Positions 10,346-22,799 of a stretch of DNA of 64,000 bases are shown here, piece after piece. Source of the DNA: Excoecaria cochinchinensis. Lineage: Eukaryota; Streptophyta; Magnoliopsida; Malpighiales; Euphorbiaceae. The notes under the pieces are model-generated. The model searched no databases and was not told where the DNA came from. It saw only the letters and a program-made list of their open reading frames with translations. The stretch's first letter is position 1. Each line of letters begins with the position of its first letter. The stretch is from assembly GCA_947683425.1 (NCBI GenBank), contig CANTUQ010000043.1, positions 12,076,501 through 12,140,500 of the forward strand, read 5' to 3'. A program made the translations under genes and the position numbers.

Positions 10346-11669
10346 AAAAAACCTAGAAAAGAGGGAGGGGGGCGACAGATCAAAGCAAAGAAAAAAGAAG
10401 AGAAAAAGAGAGAGAGAGGGAGAAAAGTAAGAGAGGAGGGCGGCACCTACTGGAAGAAAAGGGGAGAGTGAAGAAAAAGAGAGAACACAAGTAAAAAATA
10501 GAAACACACGAACACATAAAAATCGAAAGCAATTCACAGTGTTTTTTTTTATCTACAAGAAACTGAAAGAGGGCAAGGAGAAGGAGAGACTACGGTGCTT
10601 GGACCTCTTGATTTTGGGGCAATCAAAACTGAGGGTAATATTCCTGAGCAAACCCCCAACAAATTGCTATTTCCTGTTAATTTTAGTTTTTGCAATATGC
10701 TTTCATTTTTTTGATCTTTTGATTAAATTAATTTCATTTGTTTGATTTAGTTTTAGTTTTGTTTGTTCTATACATTTATTGTTATTTTACTCATCAATAT
10801 GTAGAAATAAGTGAAAACATGCAAGAGTTGGGTGCTACTGTTCATCATCTTCCTTATTTCTCTGTTTTGGATTCTCCATTTTTTATTTTCTCGATTTTGT
10901 GTTTTTCATATTTGATTTTCTTTCTTATGTTTGATGATGGATTTTTCTGGATTTTATGTATGATTCTTGATTTACCTCATTTTTGGCTTAAAAAAAAAAA
11001 ACTAATTTTACGTTTGAGTTGGCTTGCTGGAGGCAGGATTGGTTTCGATGCCGCTGATGGGAAGATAGCGGCCGACGGCCGTCAGTGACTCCCACCGCTC
11101 ACTGTCTCCTCCTTTTGGCTAGCAACCCGTCTCCTCTCTTTTCTCAGCCGTCCGTTGTGTGGTGCGCCTGCGTTCCAATGCCCTTTACGTCTTGCAATTT
11201 CACTTCCATGTAAACTTGCATGTGATTGAATTTAAATTTATTTCATTCTATTTCTACATAAACCTGTTGGCTCTTCTTTCATGTTACACTTGCATGACTT
11301 TGCTTGGTCCACTTTTATGCTTATATATATATATATATATAAGCTTATTTACTCATCTGTTCTTTTTTGTTCAATTATTACCATTTGTTAAATGTCTTTT
11401 TTGCATGGCTTTTCTTCTTTTTTTCCTTTTCTTTATTTTTGCATGGTGCTGTTTACGTCTTCATGTCCTTGCATTCCTTCATGATTTTGCATTTCATTTT
11501 AATTGTTTTGGCCACACCATTTATTTTATGCATTTTAAATTGTTTTCATTTTTTATTTATTTAATTTTCTTTATTTTATATAAATTCTACTTTATTATTT
11601 TATTGTTATTTTTATTTTGTAAATATATATTGTGTGTCATATTAATTGGTTAAATTTATTTAGTTTGAA

Positions 11670-11714
<45 letters not shown>

Positions 11715-12739
11715 TGTTGTTGCTGTTGATGTTGCTGCAATTTGTAAATCCTATTTTGATGATTTTCTTATTTGTGGGCCACTGTTGCATTTAATTTTCC
11801 ATTTAGCATGGCTTATATGTCTCTGCATGGTTTTCTTTTGGCTTCACGTTGACTTTTACATGTTTTGGGCCATCCGTTATTTTGTTGTGATATAGGTATT
11901 CATGCATTTGTTTAGTTGTTTGGTCATTTATTTGTTAAATTCATGTGTTTCGCTACTGTCATTATTATCACTAGTGTTACCTCATGTTATTTTATCATTT
12001 TATTTAATTCGTTTTATTTTATACTTAGTATACTAATTTTATTTTATTACTCATTCATATTCGTATTTATAGTGCTATTAATTAATTATTTATTTTAATT
12101 AATTAATTAATTTATTTCATTACTAACTATTTGTCTCTTTTGTTTTGTCGATTTAATAAACCTACTCGAACATGAGAGTTTTCCCACTGAATGGAGATTT
12201 GGGGGCTAAGGAGGTTTAGAGACCTTTTTTTTGGGGTTTGGTTTTATATTTCGTATATTTTTATTTATTTTCTTTTAGTTTGCTTTGATTATTATTTTAG
12301 GTTGACTTGTAATAAAAGAATTTATGCACGTTATAAAGAAAATCACAAAAATAATTATATTAATTAACTTGGAACATTTTCTAATAAAAATGGGACCAAT
12401 ATCCCAGTTTTTCCGTCCAAAATAAATTGTCACCCTAAAATTATTTTCTTTAACCATGCATGTGAGGACCAATGTTCTCATCCTTAATAAATAGCTCGAT
12501 TTATGTATAAATCACGAGTAATTTACAATGGGGGTTGTATTCCGCCCCTAGTTTTGTTGTAAGTTATTTTCATATGCTTTATTTTAATTACGCTCCATTT
12601 ACCGCTTTTTTTGGATGTACAACCTACGCTTTAGTTAAATTACACTAAATTGAATGAGAAATGGGATGAAACGCTAAATTCAAAACTCAATTATAAACTT
12701 AACCAAGGTATGAATAAATGGAAAGTCCCGAACCTTCTC

Positions 12740-13110
12740 TGGTCTTTGGGCTCAATGAGGCGAGAGGGCCATCTCAAGGTTCTATTGGGGTGGGGCCTCC
12801 AAGATACCTCTTGTGTCCCGGAAAAAGGCTCAATTTGCATAGTTCTAGGCTCCACGAGACAAGAGGGCCATCCTAATGTTCTATTAGGGTGGGGCCTCTA
12901 AGACACCTCTGGCTTGCCCAAGTGCGAGGCGAGAGGGCCATCCTAATGTTCTATTAGGGTGGGGCCTCAAAAACATTTCCGGCTTACCTAAAATGGACAT
13001 AGCAGCGCTGTCTTAGGCTCACTGAGGCTAGACAATCTTTCCCAATGTTCTATTGGGTGGCGACTCCAAGAAACCTCCTTGTTGCCCAAAAATGGACGCA
13101 CTTGTAATTC
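12740..13110 (+). repeat. R/U5 tandem repeats with PBS-like motif
   Basis: Four imperfect units of about 75-100 bp, each with a (N)GAGGGCCATC-type segment and a small hairpin such as CTAATGTTCTATTAG or CCCAATGTTCTATTGGG. The last unit continues into TGGCGACTCCA (13058-13068), which is identical to the first eleven bases of the Tat PBS consensus. Related units occur in the E4 LTR (52260-52560) and, more diverged, in the E2 LTRs. Confidence 0.75.
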
Positions 13111-13191
13111 CTTAAAAGTTTTCATGAACCTCCTCTCGATCGCCCTAAAAGCGGGCGGTTCGGGGCGACCCGGGGTTCGGCGCGTGTCACA

Positions 13192-13472
13192 TCTAGTGTT
13201 CCTAATGGCCTTAGACCAAGTACAGAAAAGGATTGGGCCTTCTTTGAAAGCCATTTAAAGTGAAAAATCTTATAGGACCTAAAACACGAGTGTGTTTTAG
13301 GGATGCCCTAGCACCGTTTTGTTGTACTTTTAGGTTACATGCATCTCATTTAAGGCAGAAATTTAAAATTACAATTCCTAAATTAACTGATATTATCAAA
13401 AGATTTGATGAACCTAAACTAGGAGTTCAGTATACACTTACCGACTAGTTTGAACAGTTGATTATTTCATAC
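13192..13472. other. Unassigned sequence between E1 and the solo LTR
   Basis: Contains one short frame (13260-13448, 62 codons) that I do not recognise and that has no supporting context. It is the oldest visible target DNA for E1. Confidence 0.4.
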
Positions 13473-14570
13473 TGTTAATGGTTATGCCCTAGGCTAAATA
13501 TTTCGACCTTTATCTTATGTCATATTTTCATTTATAAAAGGATTCTCTCAATATTAGTATATTGTTTGCATGTTGTATTATAATAATGTTTATGAATAAC
13601 TATTTAATATTATTCTAAATATCCATAGTCATTTATCACTAAAAGAATAATAATAAATTAAGACTAGTATGGGTTTGGTTGATAATCATGAGATGATTAT
13701 ATGTATGGTGATATAAATCAAACTTTTAGGTACTTATTAGAGAACAAGGTATTGGATAGACCCGTTATAAGATCACTACATGGATTATTGTCATAAGTGA
13801 TCATATAATAGTTATGTTATTGAATCCTTAGACCTGAGATTATCATAGTTTCCTACATGAAGAACATTATGTTTTGACATAATCAAACAATATTTTTAAT
13901 CGAATGATCATAAAGGTTATGATTGAGCATGATGAGAATTATGTAGAGGAAAGTGAGTAATCAAGATAGAATTTGTTCCTTTATTATGAGAGTGATATCT
14001 AATGGGCCTCTCAATAAGTATGACTGAGAGAAGTATAACTGTGCTCAAATGAATTGATAGAGTGATCAATTTCATTTGATTTTATCAATCTACTTAATAA
14101 TCGAAAAATTATATGTTTGAACAATATAAGGATGACATTGACCATGACTTATGTTCAAAATAAATATCATGTGACAAAAGGATTATGATATGATCTATTG
14201 GCTAGGTTAATATTGAACTATCGATATTCATATTATTTGGGTAGTCATAACGTCTTGCTAGAGACCGCTTATGACTTGTGGACTTATAATGGGATTGACC
14301 CCACTGCCAACGTAATATGAGTCTATTGGATTGCACATTCAGAACGTAATGAACGGGCTAAGATTTATTTGGGCATTTTGAATTTGAAATATGTTAGATA
14401 TAAATTTTGAAATAATATCTTAGATATAAGGTAATATTCCTTAACTATCATATATATAATTTCCTTTTGGTTAAAATTCGAAATTATATTTTGAATGAGG
14501 AATTATTATTCCTAAAATCTCTCTAGATATCATTAACCACTCATTGGATTGAGTTAGGGTTAATGTGTGA

Positions 14571-14619
<49 letters not shown>

Positions 14620-14980
14620 GTTAGCTGCTCTGATTATAGTTTCTACCATTTTCAAAAGAAAAGGAACAGAGGAAAAAAATCCTAGTTGCACAAAAAGAGC
14701 TAGCACCCTACAGTCTCGTTTGTGTATGGATATCAATAGAGGTTTGTTGTTCTTGAAGCATCACCTATAGTTCGATCCGAATTTTTGAGCAAGTCGTTAG
14801 CATTCGTGCAGAAAAAATGATGGATCCGTTCGGAATTAAGACTTAAATCCATTCCTTCTCGCACATAAAGGTTGGTAATCGTACCCATTTTTTGAATCAA
14901 TTGAAACACATAGATTTGTGGTGGATTTTGTTTATTTTTTGCTGCATTTTTATATTTTTATTAGGAGTCAAAACCCAACA
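13473..14980. mobile_element. Probable solo LTR (Copia-like)
   Basis: 1,508 bp bounded by TGTTAATGG and CCCAACA, giving the TGTT...AACA ends common in Copia LTRs. Flanks are CATAC on the left and CGTAC on the right, a 5-bp target duplication with one mismatch. There is no PBS after the right end and no polypurine tract before the left, so the interior has probably been lost by LTR-LTR recombination. Contains an (AT)n tract at about 14578-14608. Orientation is probably plus but is unproven. Confidence 0.65.
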
Positions 14981-15800
14981 CGTACCTGGTTATAGTAAAT
15001 AACTAGTATCTAAATCTTTGGATGCCTCCAATTGTATCCATATAAGGACAATTGCAAGAAGAACCAAATATTGGAGAATATAATAGCCAAAAATCCCAAT
15101 TTCTATAAAAATGAAGAAAGGAGGAGAATTTTGGGTCTTAAACTTGTGTTAGCCTAATTCTCTCTTAAGGATGCTTTTATGTGACTTAGATCCTTAGTAA
15201 AGTATGATTAGGTTCAGCTCTTTAGGATGGATGAGCTCAATTAGAAGTCAATTAGGTCCAATACATACACCATGTGCATTAGGCTGTAAGAAGCCCTATT
15301 TATGCATCCTACTTTTTCTCCAAGTCTTACCAATCAGCCTATTAGATGTTAATACGGACCTTATAACTCTTATAGTCCATGTATTGCATCCATTAATCCT
15401 AAGAGGAGCCACTCAAGGCCCTCATAACTCTTTAAATGTCTTTTATGAGCATGGAGCAAGGAGAAAATCTCTTTGCGTATTTCCTTTCAGCTTTTTGGCC
15501 TAAATACAATTCTCCTCTATTCCAATACGACATTAGTACATCTCATATCATAATAGACTACGTACTTTACTTCTATGCCATTATTTTGTAAGTATATGAC
15601 CCATTTGATTTTTTGTGCAACTTGGCAATACAAAATGTAATTACAAGTCCTAGTTTGACTAAGATTACTTGATTTAAACTTTTTAAATCATTATATTAAT
15701 GCTCAATTGACATTTACATATGTTTAAGTATGTGTCATGAGAGTCTTCTAACCAAGCATCAGGACTATTAAAGTGACAACAAGTCAGTGGTTTGACTTTG
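14981..15800. other. Unassigned AT-rich sequence
   Basis: No feature recognised. A frame at 15204-15503 (99 codons) has no family resemblance I can see and no promoter or splice context. Confidence 0.4.
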
Positions 15801-17148
15801 CTTTTCTATAATGCCCTCAAATTTTGATTTTCAATAATAGTACTTTTTGGGCGGTGAATAGTATCACTTGTGGTTGAAAATTTTATTATTCGACCAGTGG
15901 AAAGTACAATTCACATGGAGTCCAAGGATATAATTTGAGGTGAAATTGAGTTTAAATAAGCCCTTAAAATTTAGAAATAAAAATAGTTTACGGTTCGGTA
16001 GGAATAGTAACTATATTGACTGAACTTTGACCAATTTTGAAAAAAATGCTAGAGACCTCTGAAAAATTATTTGAGCATATAAAATCATTGTAAATATTAT
16101 AAGGAAATTTTTGAGAGTGAAAAATTAATTTTTGGTTGAGACAAAAAAAATGAATTATCGAATTAGTAAAAATTCCATCGGACTAAAAAAAGTTACCGAA
16201 ACATCATTTTGAGACAAAAAAATTTTGTGCACCCTCAGGAATATTTTTAGTATTTTTAGACATATTTTCATAGAAAAATACAAAAAAAAATATGGATTAA
16301 TTGGAGGATGACATGTGGGTTAATTATAACCCTTAGATCAATTAGTGCATGATTAAATCATGGCCATCTATTTGTACATATATATAAGAGAGGAAGATGA
16401 CAAAATTTTCATGAAGTTCGACCAAAATTCCGTCTCCTTTCCTTCCACACTTGGCCGAAGTTCTTCTTTCTCCTTTTTTCACTATTTTTTCTTTATTTAA
16501 TCCACCAAAATCAAGTGATTTCACCCCTTAATTGATCCCTAAACACTAATTAAGGCTCATACAATCTCATTTGTATGATTTAGTGAAGAAATTGTGAGGA
16601 AATTTTGAAGGACAAGAAAAGGAAAGGAAAATGAGAACTAAGAAAGGAGTAAAGAAAATTAAGGTTAATGGATACACAAACTTTCATTTTTCACATTTTG
16701 ATGTGTATGTATGTGTGTGTATATGTGACAAATGTTAGAGATAATTAAAATTCGATTGATAAAAGGTTAATTAAGGAGTAAATAAGGTATATGAAATGTT
16801 TAAATTGAGAGAATGATAAACAGTTAGTTAAATTGCCTTAGAATATATATTATGTAAATATAAGACATAAACTTAATGTATGCGATATTAATAAATTGAA
16901 GTTAGATTAATAAAATTAAGGTTAAAATAATGCATATGGAACAAAAAAAATTGATGGAAAAATTGTATAGGTAATGAAATTTCCATAAGATCTATATTAT
17001 GTAACTAAGAGACATAAGTTAATTATATGAAATTTTAATAAATTAAAATCAAGAAAATGAAATTAGAGTTGAAATAAGGTAATTGGAAACTCAAGATTAA
17101 TATTTGAGAATTTAATTTAATATAACATGCTTAGGGTATACATTATGT
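15801..17148 (+). mobile_element. Possible diverged gypsy LTR fragment
   Basis: The order of motifs (a TTTGTGCACCCTCAGGAATA segment, GATGACATGTGGGTTAATTA, TATATATAAGAGAGGAAGAT near 16378, then a stretch with CACTTGGCCGAAG) is reminiscent of U3-R regions of plant chromovirus LTRs. Ends are not visible, so this is a guess from style. Confidence 0.3.
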
Positions 17149-17297
17149 GTAACACCCTTATACCCGCGATTTATTGCATGTATTGAAAGTTACAAACAAC
17201 TTAATTCTTATTTCTTTGTTAGATGATCATGTAACAACTCATACTTTACTTAAACACTATTACTTCCCAATAGTACATATGTATATTTCCAATAACT

Positions 17298-17328
<31 letters not shown>

Positions 17329-18357
17329 ATGTGTCTCTTTATATATTTACATTTTATTGTACTTGTTTATACATATACATGCCATAACCCAAGAATCTAC
17401 AAATTTACATACCTAAAATACTTTTCCTGACTTTATTCCTTTAAACCCGCTTGCTCTGTATGAACTTCAGTTTCAATACCTACGCTCAGTAAACAACTAC
17501 GCACTAAGCAACCTAGTGCTTAATGGTGGATACACGACTAACATTTTTCACAAACACGCATACATAGGGGTGAGCAAAAAAACCGATGGACTCGGTTAAC
17601 CGAAAAAAATTCGAAACCGAACTGATGGACTGGTTAACCGATTGTAATGGATTGGTTAATGGTTAGTGTTTTGAAAAAACCGATACTAATGGATTGGTTA
17701 ATGGTTTCTGATTCATATGACTGGTTAACCGAACCGAAACAGAATTTTTAGTTAATTTATTAATTTTTTAATAATTTATAACAATTTATCCTAATTAAAT
17801 GTGATCATGTACTTTTTTTTCATTATACTAATTATTTTAAAGTTTTTAAATTTTTTTAATTGGCTATTAGTAAGTATAACAGTTTATTTAATTAAAAGTG
17901 ATTATAGACCGGTTAATATATTTACTTATTAAATATTACTTTTTAAAAACAAATTTGCTTTTATCCACCAAATATTTTTATTTTAACAACAATAATGTTA
18001 TATTATAGTGAACAAATTTTAATTTTTAAGTATCTTGAACATTTTAATTTTATTTATGAATATATTTATAATTATAGTGGTTAACCGAAAAATATTGGGT
18101 AACCGATCCGAAAATTCGAAACCGATGGACTGGTTAACCGATGGCAATGGACTAGTTAATGGACTGAAATTTCAAAAAACCGATATTAATGGACTGGTTA
18201 ATGGACTGAGACTCATGAACCGGTTAACCGACCATGCTCACCCCTACGCATACATACACTTTCATATGTCTATCATATATAATTCATCTTCTATATTCAA
18301 CTTATTACTCAATTTCTTTCTATATTTACTATTTAAATAACTATTATTATTATTATT

Positions 18358-18389
<32 letters not shown>

Positions 18390-18691
18390 CGTCGTCGTCA
18401 TAATCCTTTATTATAAAACATACTCTGCCTACCTCTTTAATTATACAGCCCTATTAAATTTTTACTCATAAGTTAATATTTATCACTTAATTCCACCTTT
18501 ACATATAGTTATTCTACATACATGAATTTATATTCAATTTCTACTCACATTCGAATTGTTCTATTCCCTTCCTATTAATACTTTTATTATTTTTGAGACT
18601 GCCATTTATTCGATTAATTATTTTTCTATATATATTTATTGTTTTCACCTTAAGTATTTAATTTGTCCATTATCTCCTAAAATTTGTCATA

Positions 18692-18750
<59 letters not shown>

Positions 18751-20075
18751 CAATTCAATCTGTCCTTTTATCCCGCATTTACATTTTATCCTTGCTATCC
18801 TTATTTAATCATAAAATTTCAGTTTCACATTTTTCTTCTATATTTTAACACATAATTATTGTTTTATTCTTATTTTTCTCTTTTTATTTCATTACTATGA
18901 TTTTTACCCTTGTTATCCATATTTCTCCACATAATTATCATTTTACTCATATTGTCCATAACTTATTGCCTATTTACAATTCTACATTTTAACTTGAAAT
19001 TCTATCATTTTGCTCCCAAATTATTATTTTACCTACAGAATCGCTAATTTATCCCTTACTTTACAAATTTATTTCATATTTATCCTTTTAGTTACTTAAC
19101 TTATAATTTGCCATTCAAGTATTATTTTCTTGCATATTTACCACTTTATTCTTTCATTTACACATTTATATCTTACTATTTAAATTTATCAATTTGCCTC
19201 TTATTTCCATTTTTATTACATAATTGTCATCTTTTTAGTTAAATTTACTATCTTATCTTTAAAGTTCCATTCTTAACCTTAATTTACATTTTTGCCACTA
19301 AAGTTCTATATTTTGCTATATTTACCATTTTGCTCCTTAATTGCCATCTTTTAAATCAAATTACTATTTTAGTACTTAAAGTTTCATTTTATTAGCAAAG
19401 TTCCCATTTAATCCCTAAAATATCATCTTTTATATGAAATTTTATTTTTACCACAAATATTCCATATTATACTCATTTTTATGTTTTTGCCCCAAACTTT
19501 ATATTTTATCATCATTTGGTCCTTAGTATTAAATTTTATGTTAAAAATTACTATTTTACCCTTAATTAAATTTTCTTATTACATAATTATCATATTATCC
19601 TTTGGTGACTCATTTTCATTTAATATTCAACATTCAACCTTTCAAATATCATTTTTATCATATTATTACCTTTTTGATCATATATTACTAATTTATTCCC
19701 ACATGATTATTTTGTCCTTTTTATGTTCATTCTCTTTCTCAATTTCACATTTTGCCCCCAGTAATTCCATAGGAAACTGCACCATTGGATCAGATGTGCG
19801 GGACTAGGACCTTGCAAGGTCAAAGCCATGTGAAATCTCTATCTCATTATTTCTGTTTTACTATGTAGAAACCACCTTTGGTTCCACTATACAGTATGGG
19901 AACCGCCCTTGGTCCCACTAGAGTGAGGCATCATGACTTGCTGAACAACGTCCCTTTGGCTAGCTATATATATCCTATACTCTCGGTTTCTCTACTAGTT
20001 ACTAAGGGCAAAATAAATTTGTCTTATTATTTCACATTTCATGTCACAATTTACAATCTTTTTATTATGTCATAT
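17149..20075. mobile_element. LTR-like AT-rich block with TGTAACACCC end, target of E2 and of a MITE
   Basis: Begins GTGTAACACCCTTATACCC, similar to the gypsy LTR terminus at 954. From about 18800 to 19760 it is built of degenerate reiterations of a phrase like TTACCATTTTGCTCCTTAA, seen in many plant gypsy LTRs. It is interrupted by the MITE (17566-18245) and ends where E2 begins. Trinucleotide tracts lie at 18340-18402 (ATT, then GTT, then GTC) and 18690-18750 (ATT). Confidence 0.45.
17566..18245. mobile_element. 680-bp MITE with TIRs, target duplication and direct subterminal repeats
   Basis: Starts AGGGGTGAGCA and ends TGCTCACCCCT, perfect 11-bp inverted ends. Flanks on both sides read ACGCATACAT (17556-17565 and 18246-18255), a 10-bp direct repeat. 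About 130 bases inside each end hold the same sequence in direct orientation (about 17605-17740 and 18105-18230), rich in GGTTAACCGA palindromes and ATGGACTGGTTAATGG. No coding capacity. The GGGGTGAGC ends suggest hAT, but the 10-bp duplication is closer to Mutator-like; the class is open. Confidence 0.85.
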
Positions 20076-21219
20076 TGTGACGCGCGCCAGACCCGATCGC
20101 TTCTAGGAAACCCGCTTTTTCGGGCCCGAGAGGGTTCACGTCTTTTGATCTTGGGCAACATGAGATATTTTGAAATCACTACCCAATAGAATATTGGGGA
20201 AGTTCATCTAATCCCATGAAACCTTTTGGCACCTTTAAGTTATTTTGGAGTCACCACTCAATTTACAAAAAATTTGAAAAGTTCGTCTAACCTCGGGGTC
20301 TAAACCAGAGAAAGGTTCGAAACTTCACTCTTATTAATGCCTTGGTTAATTATAAATGGATTTTTAATTTTATTATTCCATCTCTCTCCTCATGCGGTCA
20401 TACATTTAAAATAAAGCGCAAATCAAACATCAAAAGAAAGCGATAATGAAAGCGATAAAATAATAAAACAAACTAAGAAAACATAAATGTAAAGATAAAA
20501 TTGGAAAAAAATACAATCCCCCAAAATAAAAAGGTATTAAAATCTGGGATAAAAATACAATCCCCCAAATAAAATCAAACAAAACATAAATAAATAGCAA
20601 AATCAAATGAATAAATAAGCATTCATAAATCGGGATATTTATTTAGGATATGAACATTGGTTCTTTCATGCTCATTTTGAAAGTCGAAGAGTTATTTTAG
20701 GCATTATTAGACAAATCGGGATGATTGATCACATTTTGAGAAAATTAACTCTTATTTTTTAAAGGTGAGTTTTTATTGGTTGAAATTAGGACATTGGTTT
20801 TATTAGAAAAATCCCAATTCATTAATAAAAATATTTTTGTGATTTTTAATTAACGTGCATAAAAATAAATAATTTCATTACAAATTACATAATAAAAATG
20901 AATAAAAGCAAAATAAATGAAAAAAATAAAAATGATAAAAGTGACAAATCCAATCCAAAGTGGTGTCTTCAAACCTCTATGCGCTCCCATATGCCATTGA
21001 AAAATGCTTACACATAAAAAAAATATTGAAATAAGAACACAAATTAAATTGATGTTAGTAATAAAAATGAAATAAACATATAACATGAATTAAAATAAAA
21101 TGCATTATGTATGATAAATAATTTAAATTGCATAATGAAATGAATAAATAAACATATTAATAATTCAACATACATAAAAACATAAGTAATAACAATAATA
21201 ATGATAAACGAATAATAAA

Positions 21220-21222
21220 CAA

Positions 21223-21292
<70 letters not shown>

Positions 21293-21341
21293 TGATGATG
21301 ATGATGATGATAAAATGATATTAACATGCAGCAGCAGCAGC

Positions 21342-21374
<33 letters not shown>

Positions 21375-21476
21375 AATAATAATAATAATAAATAATAATA
21401 ACAATAAAAAAGATGAATAATCAAGCAAGCAAAAATAAAAAGAAATAAAATAAACAAAACATGTTAAAGCATGTTA

Positions 21477-21521
<45 letters not shown>

Positions 21522-21535
21522 CATAAAATGTGAAC
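21220..21535. repeat. Compound trinucleotide microsatellite in the E2 3' LTR
   Basis: (AAT)n passes into (GAT)n, then after a short gap (CAG)n, (CAA)n and (AAT)n, and a second (AAT)n follows at about 21478-21522. The same order occurs at 43110-43410 in the other LTR with different copy numbers. Frames encoding long Leu, Ile or Tyr runs here are not genes. Confidence 0.9.
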
Positions 21536-22056
21536 AATCAAACAAATACACAAGAATAAAAATAAAATATGTTCAAAACAATATTAAATCTATGACTAAA
21601 TCATATAAAATATATATAAAAAAATAGATCTAACAAATCTATATGGTTGCTAATTAATTATAATAAAAAATATAATAATAATAAAAAATACAAAATTAAA
21701 TCCAAAATACTCACCCTCAAAATTTGATTTGATGAATGAAGGTAAATTATCAATTTTCTTGTCTTAATTTGCAAAAATAAGATTAGAAAAATAAAATATA
21801 TAAGAAAATTTTTATCTCAAAAATAAATAATTATTTTCTTTGTATCAAGAAGAAAAATTGTTAAAAATAAGAAAATTCTCAAGAACAAAAAATTGTTAAA
21901 AATAAGAAAATTCTCAAGAACAAAAAATTGTTTTTGTTGTCTCAATAATTAACTTAGAAAATTCTGCTAGAACCTTAGGAGAATGCTCTTGAAGAAAAAC
22001 AAAAGAAGAAAATATTTTTTGCTTAAGAGAATTCCCCCAAATTCTCTCTCCAAAAA

Positions 22057-22068
22057 CCCTTTTATATC
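22057..22068 (-). promoter_or_regulatory. TATA box of the E2 3' LTR
   Basis: Minus strand reads GATATAAAAGGG, downstream of the GC-rich island 22210-22420 in element orientation. Confidence 0.55.
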
Positions 22069-22634
22069 TCCCCAAAAATCAGATTTTTGAATAAATTAAA
22101 TTAATTTAATTCCCATTAAATACAAAAAAACTGAAGAATTTTAAGGGTTCAAAGAAGAAATAATTTTAAAATTAAATTCCACAAAAAATAAATTAGTAAA
22201 AATACCATAAATTGGCCAAAAAGGCCCAAAAGGGCTGCTGGGGGGTCACTGGGCGCTCGGAGGCTTGTTGGGCAGACGGAATGGTTGAGCGACGCCCAAG
22301 GCGTGCGCGTGCTGCACGCAAGTGATGGGTGTCGCTCGTGTGCAACGACGCCCAGCACGCGGGCGAGGGATGCCCGTGCGTTGCCGAGGCGAGCTGGGCG
22401 CTGCCGATGCAAGCCGCCGGCCAATTTTTTTTTAAATAATTTTGAAAAAAATACTATCATTTCAAAACTCTTTTTTTTTATTTTAATATATTTAAAATAA
22501 TTTTTGAAATATTTTTATTTATTTTTTAGAAGCAAACTATTTGACAAGGAAATTATCATTTCCATCCTTCTTTTTGCCTATAAACAGGCATTTAATTTCA
22601 TCATTGGGTAACCCTGTGAGACCCGGTGTCTGCA

Positions 22635-22720
22635 GTTGCCGTCAATTTTGGTGAGGCTAGTGCATGGGTGTTTAGGTGAGCAAAAATTCAGAGAAAGAAA
22701 GAGACGCGTACCTAAGGCTG
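22635..22720 (-). other. E2 polypurine tract and conserved box
   Basis: Minus strand: TTTCTCTGAATTTTTGCTCA, then CCAAAATTGACGGCAAC directly before the LTR. Matches the boxes of E1, E3 and E4. Confidence 0.75.
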
Positions 22721-22799
22721 CCTCCTTCCAGCTGTTCCCTGGAGGACGGTGTTGTGATTTGGCATGTGAATATTTTCCTTCTGGAGCGCACCGAGTCGC

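Larger units (their letters stand above)
3291..13191 (+). mobile_element. E1: decayed Tat/Ogre-like gypsy element, plus strand
   Basis: Order: 5' LTR remnant (3291-3565), PBS, leader, gag, fragments of the PR-RT linker and RT, an inverted RT scrap, integrase C-terminus, long 3' noncoding region with two tandem arrays, polypurine tract, and 3' LTR (9878-13191). Most of the 5' LTR lies beyond the G1 insertion and outside the window. The two LTR ends that can be compared (3291-3565 against about 12909-13191) differ at roughly a tenth of positions by eye, which suggests an old insertion. The base right after the element is the start of TCTAG; the matching duplication would be off-window. Confidence 0.85.
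9878..13191 (+). mobile_element. 3' LTR of E1
   Basis: 3,314 bp, from TGTAGACACTAGG to GCGTGTCACA. U3 is A-rich with a purine-rich block at about 10250-10540 and a TATA box at 10337; a T-rich part follows (10850-12120) with an (ATT)n tract at about 11670-11709. A GC-rich patch with GCGGCCGACGGCCGTC lies near 11066-11082. The last 450 bases hold tandem repeats of the GAGGCGAGAGGGCC unit. Long hydrophobic frames here arise from the T-rich composition. Confidence 0.88.
20076..22634 (-). repeat. 3' LTR of E2
   Basis: 2,559 bp. On the plus strand it starts TGTGACGCGCGCC and ends CGGTGTCTGCA. The first 1.5 kb closely matches 41970-43650; the U3 part beyond about 21620 is more diverged. A GC-rich island at about 22210-22420 stands out in AT-rich U3, and the TATA box lies just downstream of it in element orientation. 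Confidence 0.87.

Noticed and set aside
10243..12098. Several hydrophobic frames resembling membrane proteins
   Set aside because: They lie in a T-rich LTR, overlap one another, and have no conserved motif or gene context.
13260..13448. Short frame as a possible host gene exon
   Set aside because: No recognisable similarity, no splice or promoter context, surrounded by transposon sequence.
15204..15503. 99-codon frame as a host gene
   Set aside because: AT-rich, no motif, no codon or context support.
21044..21457. Long poly-Leu reading frame and similar poly-Ile/Tyr/Cys frames at 43046-43673 and 18234-18855
   Set aside because: They are translations of AAT, GAT, CAG and CAA microsatellites within LTRs.
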